From: Deltaproteobacteria bacterium
Lineage (GTDB): Bacteria; Desulfobacterota; Desulfobaccia; Desulfobaccales; 0-14-0-80-60-11
Assembly (NCBI GenBank): GCA_030018495.1
Contig: JASEFS010000023.1
Coordinates: 1-58,795, forward strand
DNA: 58,795 nt
Direction: 5' to 3'
Shown: positions 7,275-15,920 of the stretch, one piece after another
Position numbering within the stretch: position 1 is the stretch's first letter
Layout of the letters: each line of letters opens with the position of its first letter
The notes under the pieces: generated by a model
The model's input: only the letters and a program-made list of their open reading frames with translations
The model's database searches: none
Told to the model about the DNA's origin: nothing
Made by a program: the position numbers and the translations under genes

Positions 7275-8006
7275 ATGGAAAAAAGCTATAACGAGGCCCT
7301 GCTTGACATGTCGGCGCGTAAAGAGGACATCCTGAAAAAGATTTATTTGTTCTCGGGTCTAAGCGATAAAGACCTGGAGACCCTCTCCCGATTAGCCATT
7401 ACCCGCCGGTTTTCCCGGGACACTACGATTTTTTGGGAGGGCAGGGAGGCTCAGGGTTTTTTTATTCTGCTGGCCGGCCAAGTAAAACTGACCAAAAGCT
7501 CGCCGGACGGCAAGGAGTACATTCTGCGCATTGTTAATCCGGGAGAGACTTTCGGAGAGGCGGCGGTACTGGCGGAAGCCGGGTATCCCGCCAGCGCCAT
7601 CGCGCTGGAGGATTGTCAGACGCTCTATTTTGCCAAAACTGATTTCCTCGGCCTGCTGTCTGCATCCCCAACCCTGGCACGCAACATGCTGGCAACCATG
7701 AGCCGGCTGCTTTTTCACCTGACCAGGCAACTGGAGGATTTGTCCTTAAAGGAAGTCTCATCCCGCTTGGCGAGGTATGTTTTAGACAGGTGCTTGGAAA
7801 AACATGGCCGTATCGAAGCAGGTTTGTCTTTTGATTTGGCGATAACCAAGACCCATCTGGCATCCTATCTCGGCACCATCAGTGAAACCCTGTCACGCAC
7901 CCTTGCCAGATTGAAAGGTTTAGGGGCGATAAACGAAGATAGAGGGCGTATAATCATTAAAGACCCCACCCTATTGCAAAGCATTGCCAAGGGGACTAAA
8001 TTTTAA
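7275..8006 (+). CDS. Crp/Fnr-family transcriptional regulator
   Basis: A 243-residue cytoplasmic regulator. The N-terminal half is a cyclic-nucleotide-binding-type beta-roll (about 20-135, including IFWEGREAQGFFILLAGQVKL), then a dimerisation helix and a C-terminal winged helix (about 165-235). The recognition helix region reads LGTISETLSRTLARL, close to the Crp/Fnr consensus. The loop after GETFGEAAVL reads YPASAIAL and lacks the Arg that binds cAMP phosphate in E. coli CRP. There is no N-terminal Cys cluster as in FNR. The effector is therefore unknown. It is divergent from the liv operon and may control it or itself through the 7183-7203 repeat. No good ribosome binding site precedes the ATG at 7275; ATG at 7308 is an alternative. 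Confidence 0.9.
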   Translation: MEKSYNEALLDMSARKEDILKKIYLFSGLSDKDLETLSRLAITRRFSRDTTIFWEGREAQGFFILLAGQVKLTKSSPDGKEYILRIVNPGETFGEAAVLAEAGYPASAIALEDCQTLYFAKTDFLGLLSASPTLARNMLATMSRLLFHLTRQLEDLSLKEVSSRLARYVLDRCLEKHGRIEAGLSFDLAITKTHLASYLGTISETLSRTLARLKGLGAINEDRGRIIIKDPTLLQSIAKGTKF

Positions 8007-8093
8007 ACTATGGCGATTATTATTCCTGCACTTGGCTTTTTTTAAATAAATCTAAAAAGTCTGATGAAAAAGGGTAAAAAATGACAAAAACAC

Positions 8094-8122
8094 TTGACAG
8101 AGAATCTAGTGGGCACTAAATA
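8094..8122 (+). promoter_or_regulatory. Strong sigma70 promoter for the MucR-like gene
   Basis: TTGACA (8094-8099) is followed after exactly 17 bases by TAAATA (8117-8122). The transcript would have a leader of about 65 bases. A GAAAGGAA ribosome binding site precedes the ATG at 8197. Confidence 0.65.
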
Positions 8123-8196
8123 ATAAAAGCTCTATGTAGGATTTTAAATAAAACTGATGAACCGCCTGCAAAAATTAGAAAGAAAGGAATAATCTG

Positions 8197-8637
8197 ATGG
8201 CAACTGAAGTGCTCAAATTAACAGCTCAGATCGTCATTTCTCACGCGTCTATGAGCGAACTCACCCCAAAAGAGCTGGTCGAGGAAATCAAAGAAGTCTA
8301 TAACACTTTAATGGGGCTGGAAAGCGGCTTGGCGCTGCCGGAAGAGGCCGTCGAAAAAGGTAAAGAAGCGGAAGTCGTCAAGAAGCCTCCCATTCCTCTG
8401 GACGAAATCGTCAAGGACAAATACGTCGTCTGTCTGGAATGCGGCAAGAAAATGCGCACCTTGAAAGCCCATTTGCGCAAAGCTCATCAAGTTGCTCCCG
8501 CTGAATATTATCGCCGCTACGGGTTGGACCCCAAGAAGTTCCCCCTGGTGTGCAAAGAATATTCTGACCAGCGGCGCCGCTTGGCCAAAGAAAAAGGATT
8601 GGGCGCTAAGGGAGTCGGTCGGAAGAAATCCACTTAA
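8197..8637 (+). CDS. MucR/Ros-family zinc-finger transcriptional regulator
   Basis: A 146-residue protein. The C-terminal half has the prokaryotic zinc finger Cys79-X2-Cys82-X9-His92-X4-His97 (around CLECGKKMRTLKAHLRKAH), followed by the conserved EYYRRYGLDPKKFPLV segment. The N-terminal part has the MucR oligomerisation region (LKLTAQIVISHASMS). Ros/MucR proteins bind AT-rich DNA and act as global, H-NS-like silencers, for example of exopolysaccharide genes in alphaproteobacteria. Here the gene is monocistronic, with its own promoter and a strong terminator. The AT-rich stretches in the polysaccharide locus of this window are plausible targets, by inference. Confidence 0.93.
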   Translation: MATEVLKLTAQIVISHASMSELTPKELVEEIKEVYNTLMGLESGLALPEEAVEKGKEAEVVKKPPIPLDEIVKDKYVVCLECGKKMRTLKAHLRKAHQVAPAEYYRRYGLDPKKFPLVCKEYSDQRRRLAKEKGLGAKGVGRKKST

Positions 8638-8701
8638 ATTAGTCAAGCAGTGACAGGGGACCCCGAAGGGCGCCCTGATATTATTAAGCTACTCTCCCGG
8701 G

Positions 8702-8733
8702 AAGGGACCGGCCGCGGTCCCTTTCGCTTTTTT
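8702..8733 (+). terminator. Rho-independent terminator after the MucR-like gene
   Basis: AAGGGACC (8702-8709) and GGTCCCTT (8716-8723) form a perfect 8-bp stem with a 6-base loop, followed by TCGCTTTTTT. It separates the regulator gene from pheT. Confidence 0.85.
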
Positions 8734-8912
8734 CCCGCGGTTTCGCCCTGAGACATGAAAGTCCCTCGCTGCTTAGGCCCAAGCCCGCCAGGCTGCGAAA
8801 TTTTGCCTGAAAAGCGCGAGAAAGCTGACGGTGGCGGCCGATAAGTGTATACTCACCATGCAAGTATTGAGTGCTCTTGAGTTTTCCGAAGAGGGAGAAT
8901 ACATAAGCCATT

Positions 8913-11300
8913 ATGCGATTGTCACTGAACTGGCTCAGCGAATTCGTTGATGTTGGGGTCGCTCCGGAGGAATTGGCCGAAAAATTGACTCTGGCCGGCT
9001 TCGAAGTGGAAGCGGTGGAGAAATATGCCCCTGATTTTTCCGGGGTGGTGGTGGCGAAGGTCACCAAAGTGGAGCCCCACCCGCAAGCCGATCGTTTGGT
9101 AATCACCGAAGTGGACGACGGCCGGCGCACCTACCGGGTGGTGTGCGGCGCCCCTAATGTCACCGCGGGCACCTTATACGCCTTTGCGCCGCCGGGCGCA
9201 ATCATCTCCGGCAAGCGGGAGATCAAGGCCGTCAAGCTGCGGGGGGTGACCTCCGAAGGCATGCTTCTGGCTGAAGACGAACTGGGTATCTCCGATGACC
9301 ACAGCACCCTGATGAACATTCCCCAGGACTTGCCGCTGGGGGTGGATTTCGCGCCGGCCATGCAACTGGCGGATGTGGTCCTGGATGTGGCCGTAACTCC
9401 GAACCGTCCCGATTGCCTGAGCGTTATCGGCTTGGCCCGGGAGGTGTCCGCGCTTCTCAATCAGCCGATGCGCCACCCCAAGACGGTCTTTCCGGAAGCC
9501 GCCGAACCCATCGGACGGACGGCCAAAGTGACCATCCTGGACCCGGTGCACTGCCCGCGCTACGCGGCGCGTCTGCTGGTAGACCTGACCGTCAAGCCCT
9601 CGCCCTTCTGGATGCGGCGGCGCCTGGAACTGGCAGGACTGCGGGCCATCAACAACCTGGTGGACGTTACCAACTACGTTCTTTTGGAGTTCGGCCAGCC
9701 GCTGCACGCCTTTGATTTTGACAAGCTCTCCGGCGGGGAGATAGTCGTCCGTTTGCCGCGCCAGAGCGAGCGTCATTTTTTGACTCTGGACTCCCAGGAG
9801 CGCGCCCTCAACCATGAGACTCTCCTCATCTGCGACGCGGTCAAGCCCGTAGCCCTGGCGGGCATCATGGGCGGCTTATACTCCGAGGTTACGGAGCGCA
9901 CCCGCCGCGTGCTCATTGAAAGCGCCTATTTCAATCCGCCCACCATCCGGCGCACCAGCAAGCGATTGGGGTTGAGCACCGAGTCCTCCTATCGGTTCGA
10001 GCGGGGCGTCGACCCGGATGGGGTTATTGCCGCGCTGGAGCGCGCCGCCCAACTCATGGCGGCCCTGGGGGACGGCAAGGTTCTCAGCGGCAGGATCGAC
10101 GAATACCCCGTGCCGGTGCCCCGGGCCCGCCTGACCCTGAGGGTTTCCCGGGCCAACCGGGTGCTGGGGACGGACATTGCTCCTGAGAAGGTGGAAGAGA
10201 TTCTCGGCCGTCTCCATATCCCGTCCATCTCCTTCGACGGCGAGCATCTTGTAGTGCAGGCCCCCTCCCACCGGGGCGACTTGCAGCGGGAGGAAGACCT
10301 GATAGAGGAAGTGGCCCGCCTGGCCGGGTATGACGAGATTCCGGTGACCTTGCCAGAGGGGCTGGTGGATATTCCCAAACCCCCGCCTGAAGCGGGTCTG
10401 CGCCAGGAGGCCCGGCATATCCTTCAAGGCCTGGGTTTTTGCGAGGCCGTGACCTATTCGTTTCAGTCCGAACGCCTCCTAGGGATCCTGGGACAAAGGC
10501 AAATCACCCCTCTACCCCTGGCCAACCCCTTGAGCGAAGAGCAGGCCGTGATGCGGACCTCGCTGTTGCCGGGGCTTCTGGAGGCCTTGCGCCGCAATGT
10601 CCTGAGACAGGTGCCGACCGTGAACCTCTTTGAGATCGCCAAGGTATTTATTCCTCAGGGCGGAGCTGATCTCCCCAGGGAAGAGCAGTGGCTGGCCGGA
10701 GTCATGTACGGCAGCCGGGACGAAGATTCCTGGCTCATGCCGTCGGAGCCCCTGGACTTCTTCGACCTCAAGGGCGTGGTGGAAACCCTGCTGGAAGGCT
10801 TGCAGGTCCCGGATGCCGTGTTCTCCCAGGAAAAGCTGCCGGCGTACCTCCTCTATGGCGCCACGGTGTCTTCGGACGGCCGGAATTTGGGGACCTTGGG
10901 GGCCTTGTCCCCCGCGGCGGCCGAAAAGCTCGACCTGGAAGGCCAGGTTTTCGTATTCCAGCTTAATTTCGAGGCCCTCTGCCAGGCGGCCGCGCCTCCT
11001 CTCTATAGTCCCCTGCCCCGCTATCCCGCGGTCTATCGGGACCTGGCCCTGGTCCTGCCGGCCTCCGTCCCCGCGGCCCAGGTCACCGAGGCCCTGTACA
11101 CCCACGGCAGACCCTGGCTCCAGGAGGCGCACCTGTTCGACATGTATGCCGGCCGGCCCATCCCCGCAGGCAAACGCAGCCTGGCCTTCCACCTGACCTA
11201 CCGGGACCCGGAACGCACCCTCACGGACGAGGAGGTGGACCAGCGCCACCAGCAGTTGGTGGAGGCTTTGGCCAGGGAGCTGGGGGCGGAACTGCGGTAA
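8913..11300 (+). CDS. pheT: Phenylalanine-tRNA ligase beta subunit
   Basis: A 795-residue protein of normal length for PheT. With PheS it forms the alpha2beta2 enzyme charging tRNA-Phe. Domains in order: EMAP-type tRNA-binding domain (about 40-150), B3/B4 editing domain (about 210-380, with FERGVDPDG), B5 domain (about 405-475), the pseudo-synthetase core (about 490-690) and the C-terminal anticodon-binding FDX-ACB domain (about 705-794). The start at 8913 gives the canonical MRLSLNWLSEFVD. pheS, normally directly upstream, is absent: the upstream gene is the MucR-like regulator behind a terminator. pheS must be elsewhere in the genome. Confidence 0.97.
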   Translation: MRLSLNWLSEFVDVGVAPEELAEKLTLAGFEVEAVEKYAPDFSGVVVAKVTKVEPHPQADRLVITEVDDGRRTYRVVCGAPNVTAGTLYAFAPPGAIISGKREIKAVKLRGVTSEGMLLAEDELGISDDHSTLMNIPQDLPLGVDFAPAMQLADVVLDVAVTPNRPDCLSVIGLAREVSALLNQPMRHPKTVFPEAAEPIGRTAKVTILDPVHCPRYAARLLVDLTVKPSPFWMRRRLELAGLRAINNLVDVTNYVLLEFGQPLHAFDFDKLSGGEIVVRLPRQSERHFLTLDSQERALNHETLLICDAVKPVALAGIMGGLYSEVTERTRRVLIESAYFNPPTIRRTSKRLGLSTESSYRFERGVDPDGVIAALERAAQLMAALGDGKVLSGRIDEYPVPVPRARLTLRVSRANRVLGTDIAPEKVEEILGRLHIPSISFDGEHLVVQAPSHRGDLQREEDLIEEVARLAGYDEIPVTLPEGLVDIPKPPPEAGLRQEARHILQGLGFCEAVTYSFQSERLLGILGQRQITPLPLANPLSEEQAVMRTSLLPGLLEALRRNVLRQVPTVNLFEIAKVFIPQGGADLPREEQWLAGVMYGSRDEDSWLMPSEPLDFFDLKGVVETLLEGLQVPDAVFSQEKLPAYLLYGATVSSDGRNLGTLGALSPAAAEKLDLEGQVFVFQLNFEALCQAAAPPLYSPLPRYPAVYRDLALVLPASVPAAQVTEALYTHGRPWLQEAHLFDMYAGRPIPAGKRSLAFHLTYRDPERTLTDEEVDQRHQQLVEALARELGAELR

Positions 11301-11320
11301 GCGGTACTCTGAAAGCTTAA

Positions 11321-12178
11321 ATGGAACTCATCGACCTCCACACCCACTCCAGCGCGTCGGACGGCACCATGGCCCCGAAGGATTTGGTGCGTCTGGCTAA
11401 GGAGCGGGGTCTCAAGGCCGTCGCGCTGACGGACCACGACACCATCGACGGGCTGGCCGAGGCCGTGGCCGCGGGGGAACAGTGGGACATAGAGGTCGTC
11501 CCCGGCGTGGAAATCAGCGCCCGGCACCCGGGCGGCTCCATGCACATTTTGGGATATTTCCTGGATTATGAAAACGCCCGCCTGGATGAGCGTCTGGCGG
11601 TCTTGAAGCAGGCCCGCAAAGACCGGAACCCCCAGATTATCGCCAAACTCAACGCCCTGGGGATTCCCCTGAGGATGGAGCAGGTGGAGCGCCTCTCAGG
11701 GAAAGGCCAAATGGGCCGGCCCCACATCGCCCGGGCTCTGTACGAAGGCGGCTATGTCCGGAGCCTCCAGGAGGCCTTCGACATTTACCTGGGCAACCAG
11801 GGCAAGGCCTACGTGGAAAAATTCCGCTTCCCGCCGGAAGAGGCCATCGGCATGATCCGGGACGCCAGGGGCGTGCCGGTGCTCTCCCACCCCTTCACTT
11901 TGGGCCTGAAAAACCCTAAGGCTTTGAGAGAACAACTCCGGGAGCTGGCGCGGTTGGGGTTGGCCGGGTTGGAGGTCTTTTACCCGGAGCACAGCCCCGA
12001 AATGGAGACCCTTTATCTGTCTTTGGCCCGGGAGCTGGGGCTGCTGGTCACGGGCGGCTCCGACTTCCACGGCGACAACAAGCCGGAAGTCGAGCTGGGG
12101 CGAGTCAATTGCCAGAAAAAACTCACCTATGCCCTGCTGGAGGCCCTCAAGGCCTGGCGGCGGCGGGAGTATAAGTAG
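11321..12178 (+). CDS. PHP-domain phosphoesterase (RNase AM / YciV type)
   Basis: A 285-residue PHP-superfamily protein lying 20 bases after pheT and probably co-transcribed. Metal-binding motifs are visible: DLHTHSSASDG at 5-15, TDHDT at 37-41, PGVEIS near 61, SHPF near 190 and GSDFHG near 246. Family members remove phosphates from 3',5'-bisphosphorylated nucleotides (pAp) and trim RNA 5' ends (RNase AM). The insertion between TDHD and SHP motifs matches the YciV subgroup rather than histidinol phosphatase. Cytoplasmic, with no signal peptide. Confidence 0.9.
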   Translation: MELIDLHTHSSASDGTMAPKDLVRLAKERGLKAVALTDHDTIDGLAEAVAAGEQWDIEVVPGVEISARHPGGSMHILGYFLDYENARLDERLAVLKQARKDRNPQIIAKLNALGIPLRMEQVERLSGKGQMGRPHIARALYEGGYVRSLQEAFDIYLGNQGKAYVEKFRFPPEEAIGMIRDARGVPVLSHPFTLGLKNPKALREQLRELARLGLAGLEVFYPEHSPEMETLYLSLARELGLLVTGGSDFHGDNKPEVELGRVNCQKKLTYALLEALKAWRRREYK

Positions 12179-12494
12179 CAGGAGTCAGGGGCCAAGAGTC
12201 AGGGGTCAGGGGTCAGTGAAAATATAATGCTTCAACTCGGGTAGAAGGAAAGTCGTTATGACCTTAACAGCTTAATCCGGATAATTCCCCAAGGACCGAA
12301 GGACTCGGTGGCACAGGCTTTCCAGCCTGTGCAAAAAACACTCCGCTACTCCGCTTTTTCGAACTTTCCGTTTTATACATCTCAATGAGTTGCCGCATAT
12401 TTTGAAAAGCTCATGAATAAATGGGGTTAAACAAATTTAATAGAACCCCGGCTTCGTTTATTTCTGACCTGATGACTACTGGCCACTGACAACT
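12179..12494. repeat. Gene-free spacer with dispersed repeats
   Basis: No gene is seen. The left side has tandem GTCAGGGG copies (12183-12217). A palindrome GCACAGGCT/AGCCTGTGC lies at 12311-12332. The right side has ACTACTGGCCACTGACAAC (12474-12492), resembling the ends of the 4600-4833 element. It lies between the convergent PHP and AddA-like genes. Confidence 0.6.
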
Positions 12495-15400
12495 TTAGTC
12501 TATCATCACTGCCCGTTGGCAGGCGGTGAAGTAAATGACCGGGTGGATGTCCTCCGGCGGGACGCCCAGGGCTTTGGCGGCCATGTCCCGGTAAGCCAGG
12601 AGCTGCGGCCGGTACTTCTCCGCTTCCCCGGCCATGAACGTCTCCCAACCCTCATCGCCGGCCGGGCGGGAGGTCTTGTAGTCCACCAGCCACCAGTTTT
12701 CCCCGTCATACGCCAAGCGGTCGATTTTGCCCCGGCGGATTACGCCGTCCTCGGGCGCATCCTCCAGCAGCCACTCACTTTTGGCAACTTGCGCCCCAGA
12801 GGCAAGGAGGCGGACCAGGAAAGGGTCGCCCAGGCAAGCCGCGGCCTCGGCCAAAATTTCCGGAGCCAGCCGGTCGGCGGTTTCCCGGTCCAACCCCCCT
12901 TGGCGCAGAGCCGCGGCCACGCCCGCAACCTCCGGCAGGGGGCCGCCGTATGACGCATTCTCCAAAAGACTGTGCATCACCTCGCCCCGGACGCGCGGCA
13001 ATATCTCCGCAACCTCGACGGAAAATCCGGGCGGGGCTTCAACGCTCCCAGATTCGGTTTCCAGCCGTTCAGGAGCCTCTTTAGCCAACTGCGAAGGATA
13101 GGCAAAGGCATAAGGGGCGGGTTCCGGGGTAAAGCTCAGCGCCTCAGGAAGCTCCAAAGTTTCGGCGTCTTGGGACTCAATTTCCGGATATTCCTCCCAG
13201 ATTTCCACTTGCAAGTCCGGGCCGGCCAAAGTAACCGGCTGGCCGGTAGTCAGGTCTCCCGGCCGGTAGTGCTGCCAGAGCCAGGTCAGCGGGCTGTCGG
13301 CCGGCGGCTTGAGTCGGCCTTCCTTATCCCGGTTCAGTATGCCGGACAAAAAAAGGTGTTTTTTGGCCCTGGTGGCCGCGACGTAGAACACCCGGCGGGC
13401 TTCGGCCAGGGTGCGGGCATCCCGGAGGCGCTTGAGACTTTGATACAGCAGGCCGGAGGAGGTCTGCCAGTAAGGGGGCGCCAAAGCCAGCCCGTAGTTT
13501 GAGGAGCCGGGGATTTCCTCCAGAAGAAAAGGCGGCGGTGTGCGGCTTCCCTTTCTGAGCGGCTGCCAGTCGAGGTAAGGCACAAAAACCCAGTCAAACT
13601 CCAGGCCCTTGGCGCCATGCACCGTCAGCAGTTCCACGGGCGAGTCCTGGGCCCTGGGGTTGGGCGGCTGGTAAGCCTCGGCCAGACTAAAATCAGTCTT
13701 CAGAAAAGTGGTCTCCGGAAGCCCGGATTCCGCGTCAGCCACCAGTTCCAGATAGGTCCGGGCGTTGGCCACGCCCGCTGGGCCTTCCCAGGCCGCGATG
13801 CCGTCCCAGGCGCCGACGGCCTGCAAAAAGTCCAGCAAAGTCTGGTGCAGGGGCGCCCGCCCCACTTGGTCCTTTAGCCCCGCAAGAGTGGCGACGAGGT
13901 TAAGCAGTGTTGCGGGGCAAGGGTTTTCCGCGGCCAGGCGGCCCAGCTTCTCATACCAGAGTCTTCCCGTTGTCAGGGCGGCCTGAGCAATGACGGCCTG
14001 GGACTGCGGCCCCCAGGGGCCGGCCAAAAGCGCGGCCCAGGACAGGTCGTCGTGGGGCCGGACCAGCGCCCTGGCCAGGTTATGCAGATGTTGCACCACC
14101 GGGCTGTCGCTGAGCTTGAGCCCCTCCCGCACCCGGACGCTCAGCCCTGCCTGATCCAGGGCTTTCAGATAAGTCGTGAGATGGGTGCGGGCAAAAAGCA
14201 GGACGCCGATGTTTTCTTTGCCCTTCAACTCCCTTACAGCCTCTCGGAGCCGGGCCGCCAGCCAGCGGGCCTCGGCCTGGCGGGAGGCCAGGTTGTCGTC
14301 ATCTATAAACAGAGCCAGGCAGGGAGGGCCGCCTGCCTGGGCCGCGGGGGACGGCGACGCGGCTTGAAAATCCAGCTTTTCCGGCTCGGGGCCGCAAGTC
14401 ATCAACGTCTCAAAGACGCAGTTGACCCAGTCGATCAGGGTGGAGGTGGTCCTGAAGTTGGTGACAAGGCGCAGGGGCTCCAAGGGGAAATTGAAACCGC
14501 GGTCGCAGCGCAAACCCCGGCGGGACTCCAGGAACAGGCTCAGCTTCGCCCTGCGCCAGCCGTAGATGGACTGCTTGGGGTCGCCCACCACAAAGAGGGT
14601 GCGGCCCGGCTCCGCGTCCCAGCCCGAGAGCAGCCGGCAGAGCAGGGTCTTTTGATTTTCACTGGTGTCCTGAAACTCATCCACCAGCAGATGCTGCAGG
14701 CGCCGGTCCAGGAGCAGGAGCAGGTCGCTCAGGTCCTCGGCGGCCAACAGCCGCATGGCCGCCATCTCCAGGTCGATGAAGTCGAGGACGCCCCTTTTCC
14801 GGCAGAGTTCCTCATAGACCGCCAAGGCTTCCCACAGCAGGAGAATGAGATCCTGCAGGGCCGCCACCTCTTCGGTGAAAATCAGGGAAGGGGGCAGGTC
14901 CCGGTATTTGGCCAGCACTTCGAAAAATTCGTCGGGCAGCGCCCGCAGGGCTTCATTCCAGGCCGTGCCTGCGAATCCGGACGGCAAGCCGACAGCGGGA
15001 CCGAATTTTTTCCTGACCGTGTTTTTATTAGTAAGTATGGCTTCGGCCAATTTCTGCCAGACCGGCAGGTCCTCAAGCCTGCCCCGGGGCGGCTCGCGGG
15101 AGAGCTTCTCGGCCAGCGGGGCCTGTTGCTGCTTAAGATATTCCCAAAATTCAGGCCAGCGTTGGCCTAATTCGGAATTGGCCAGGCCCGCGGCCAGGGC
15201 CGCGAGGTCTGGAGCCAGGACCGCGGCCAGGCGGGAGGTCATCAGGCTTTCATAGGAGGAAACGTCCCGGCTCTCCTGGGCCAGGGCCAGGAAATCCTGA
15301 AGGGTGTCCCGGCGGTCCAAAAGCGTCCGCAGCTCCCCGGCCAGACGGGACCAGTTGTTGTTCAGGCGCACCAGCCGGTTTACCAGGGCCCGGCGCACCG

Positions 15401-15920
15401 GGTCATGCCCCGGCCGGGCGGCCAGCCGCCGGCGCAATTCCTCCAGGGCCTCCTGCTTGAGCCACTCCGCGTCCTGCTCCTCCACCAGACGGAAATCCAG
15501 GGGGACCCCGGCCTCCTGGGGGGCCAGGGCCAGGAGCCGGGCGCAAAAGCCGTGAAAGGTCATGACCGGCAGGCGCTCCGGGGTCAGGACCTCCTGCAGG
15601 GGCGCCTGCCTGCGGCTGAAATGGCGGAATACCTCCTGGGCCAGCTCCGCCAGCCGCTGTTCCATGGGGGAGGCGTCGGGCTTAAGTTCTGCTTCGGCCC
15701 GCAAAAGCTGCATGATGCGGACCCGCAGCTCCCCCGCGGCTTTGCGGGTGAAGGTGAGAGCCAACAGCTCTTCGGGCGCGTCAACTTGGGCCAGCAGGGT
15801 CAAGAAGCGGGCCAGGAGCACCGAGGTCTTGCCGGAGCCGGCCGGGGCCTCCAGATGGAAGCTTGCCTTGGAGTCGAGAGCCCGGTCCCGGTCCTCCTGA
15901 TCCACCGGCAGCGCGGTCAT
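12495..15920 (-). CDS. UvrD/AddA-like helicase-nuclease
   Basis: A 1141-residue superfamily 1A helicase with a C-terminal RecB-type nuclease domain. The start at 15920 is chosen because GGAGG precedes it and its ATG overlaps the stop of the upstream gene (ATGA), indicating translational coupling. Walker A is APAGSGKT at 25-32. Later come LLVDEFQDTS (motif II), GDPKQSIYGWRRAK (motif III) and LLTVHGAKGLEFDWVFVP (motif V region). The nuclease motif near the C-terminus reads GKIDRLAYDGENWWLVDYKT, with the catalytic Asp and Lys present. With the upstream AddB-like protein it should resect double-strand breaks for recombination. This is AddAB or the related UvrD/exonuclease pair common in proteobacteria, not RecBCD. 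Confidence 0.92.
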   Translation of the reverse strand: MTALPVDQEDRDRALDSKASFHLEAPAGSGKTSVLLARFLTLLAQVDAPEELLALTFTRKAAGELRVRIMQLLRAEAELKPDASPMEQRLAELAQEVFRHFSRRQAPLQEVLTPERLPVMTFHGFCARLLALAPQEAGVPLDFRLVEEQDAEWLKQEALEELRRRLAARPGHDPVRRALVNRLVRLNNNWSRLAGELRTLLDRRDTLQDFLALAQESRDVSSYESLMTSRLAAVLAPDLAALAAGLANSELGQRWPEFWEYLKQQQAPLAEKLSREPPRGRLEDLPVWQKLAEAILTNKNTVRKKFGPAVGLPSGFAGTAWNEALRALPDEFFEVLAKYRDLPPSLIFTEEVAALQDLILLLWEALAVYEELCRKRGVLDFIDLEMAAMRLLAAEDLSDLLLLLDRRLQHLLVDEFQDTSENQKTLLCRLLSGWDAEPGRTLFVVGDPKQSIYGWRRAKLSLFLESRRGLRCDRGFNFPLEPLRLVTNFRTTSTLIDWVNCVFETLMTCGPEPEKLDFQAASPSPAAQAGGPPCLALFIDDDNLASRQAEARWLAARLREAVRELKGKENIGVLLFARTHLTTYLKALDQAGLSVRVREGLKLSDSPVVQHLHNLARALVRPHDDLSWAALLAGPWGPQSQAVIAQAALTTGRLWYEKLGRLAAENPCPATLLNLVATLAGLKDQVGRAPLHQTLLDFLQAVGAWDGIAAWEGPAGVANARTYLELVADAESGLPETTFLKTDFSLAEAYQPPNPRAQDSPVELLTVHGAKGLEFDWVFVPYLDWQPLRKGSRTPPPFLLEEIPGSSNYGLALAPPYWQTSSGLLYQSLKRLRDARTLAEARRVFYVAATRAKKHLFLSGILNRDKEGRLKPPADSPLTWLWQHYRPGDLTTGQPVTLAGPDLQVEIWEEYPEIESQDAETLELPEALSFTPEPAPYAFAYPSQLAKEAPERLETESGSVEAPPGFSVEVAEILPRVRGEVMHSLLENASYGGPLPEVAGVAAALRQGGLDRETADRLAPEILAEAAACLGDPFLVRLLASGAQVAKSEWLLEDAPEDGVIRRGKIDRLAYDGENWWLVDYKTSRPAGDEGWETFMAGEAEKYRPQLLAYRDMAAKALGVPPEDIHPVIYFTACQRAVMID

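Noticed and set aside
14052-15170. Long plus-strand open frame (372 codons) opposite the AddA-like gene
   Set aside because: Gln/Gly/Arg-rich translation typical of a complementary-strand artefact; the minus-strand gene has full helicase motifs.
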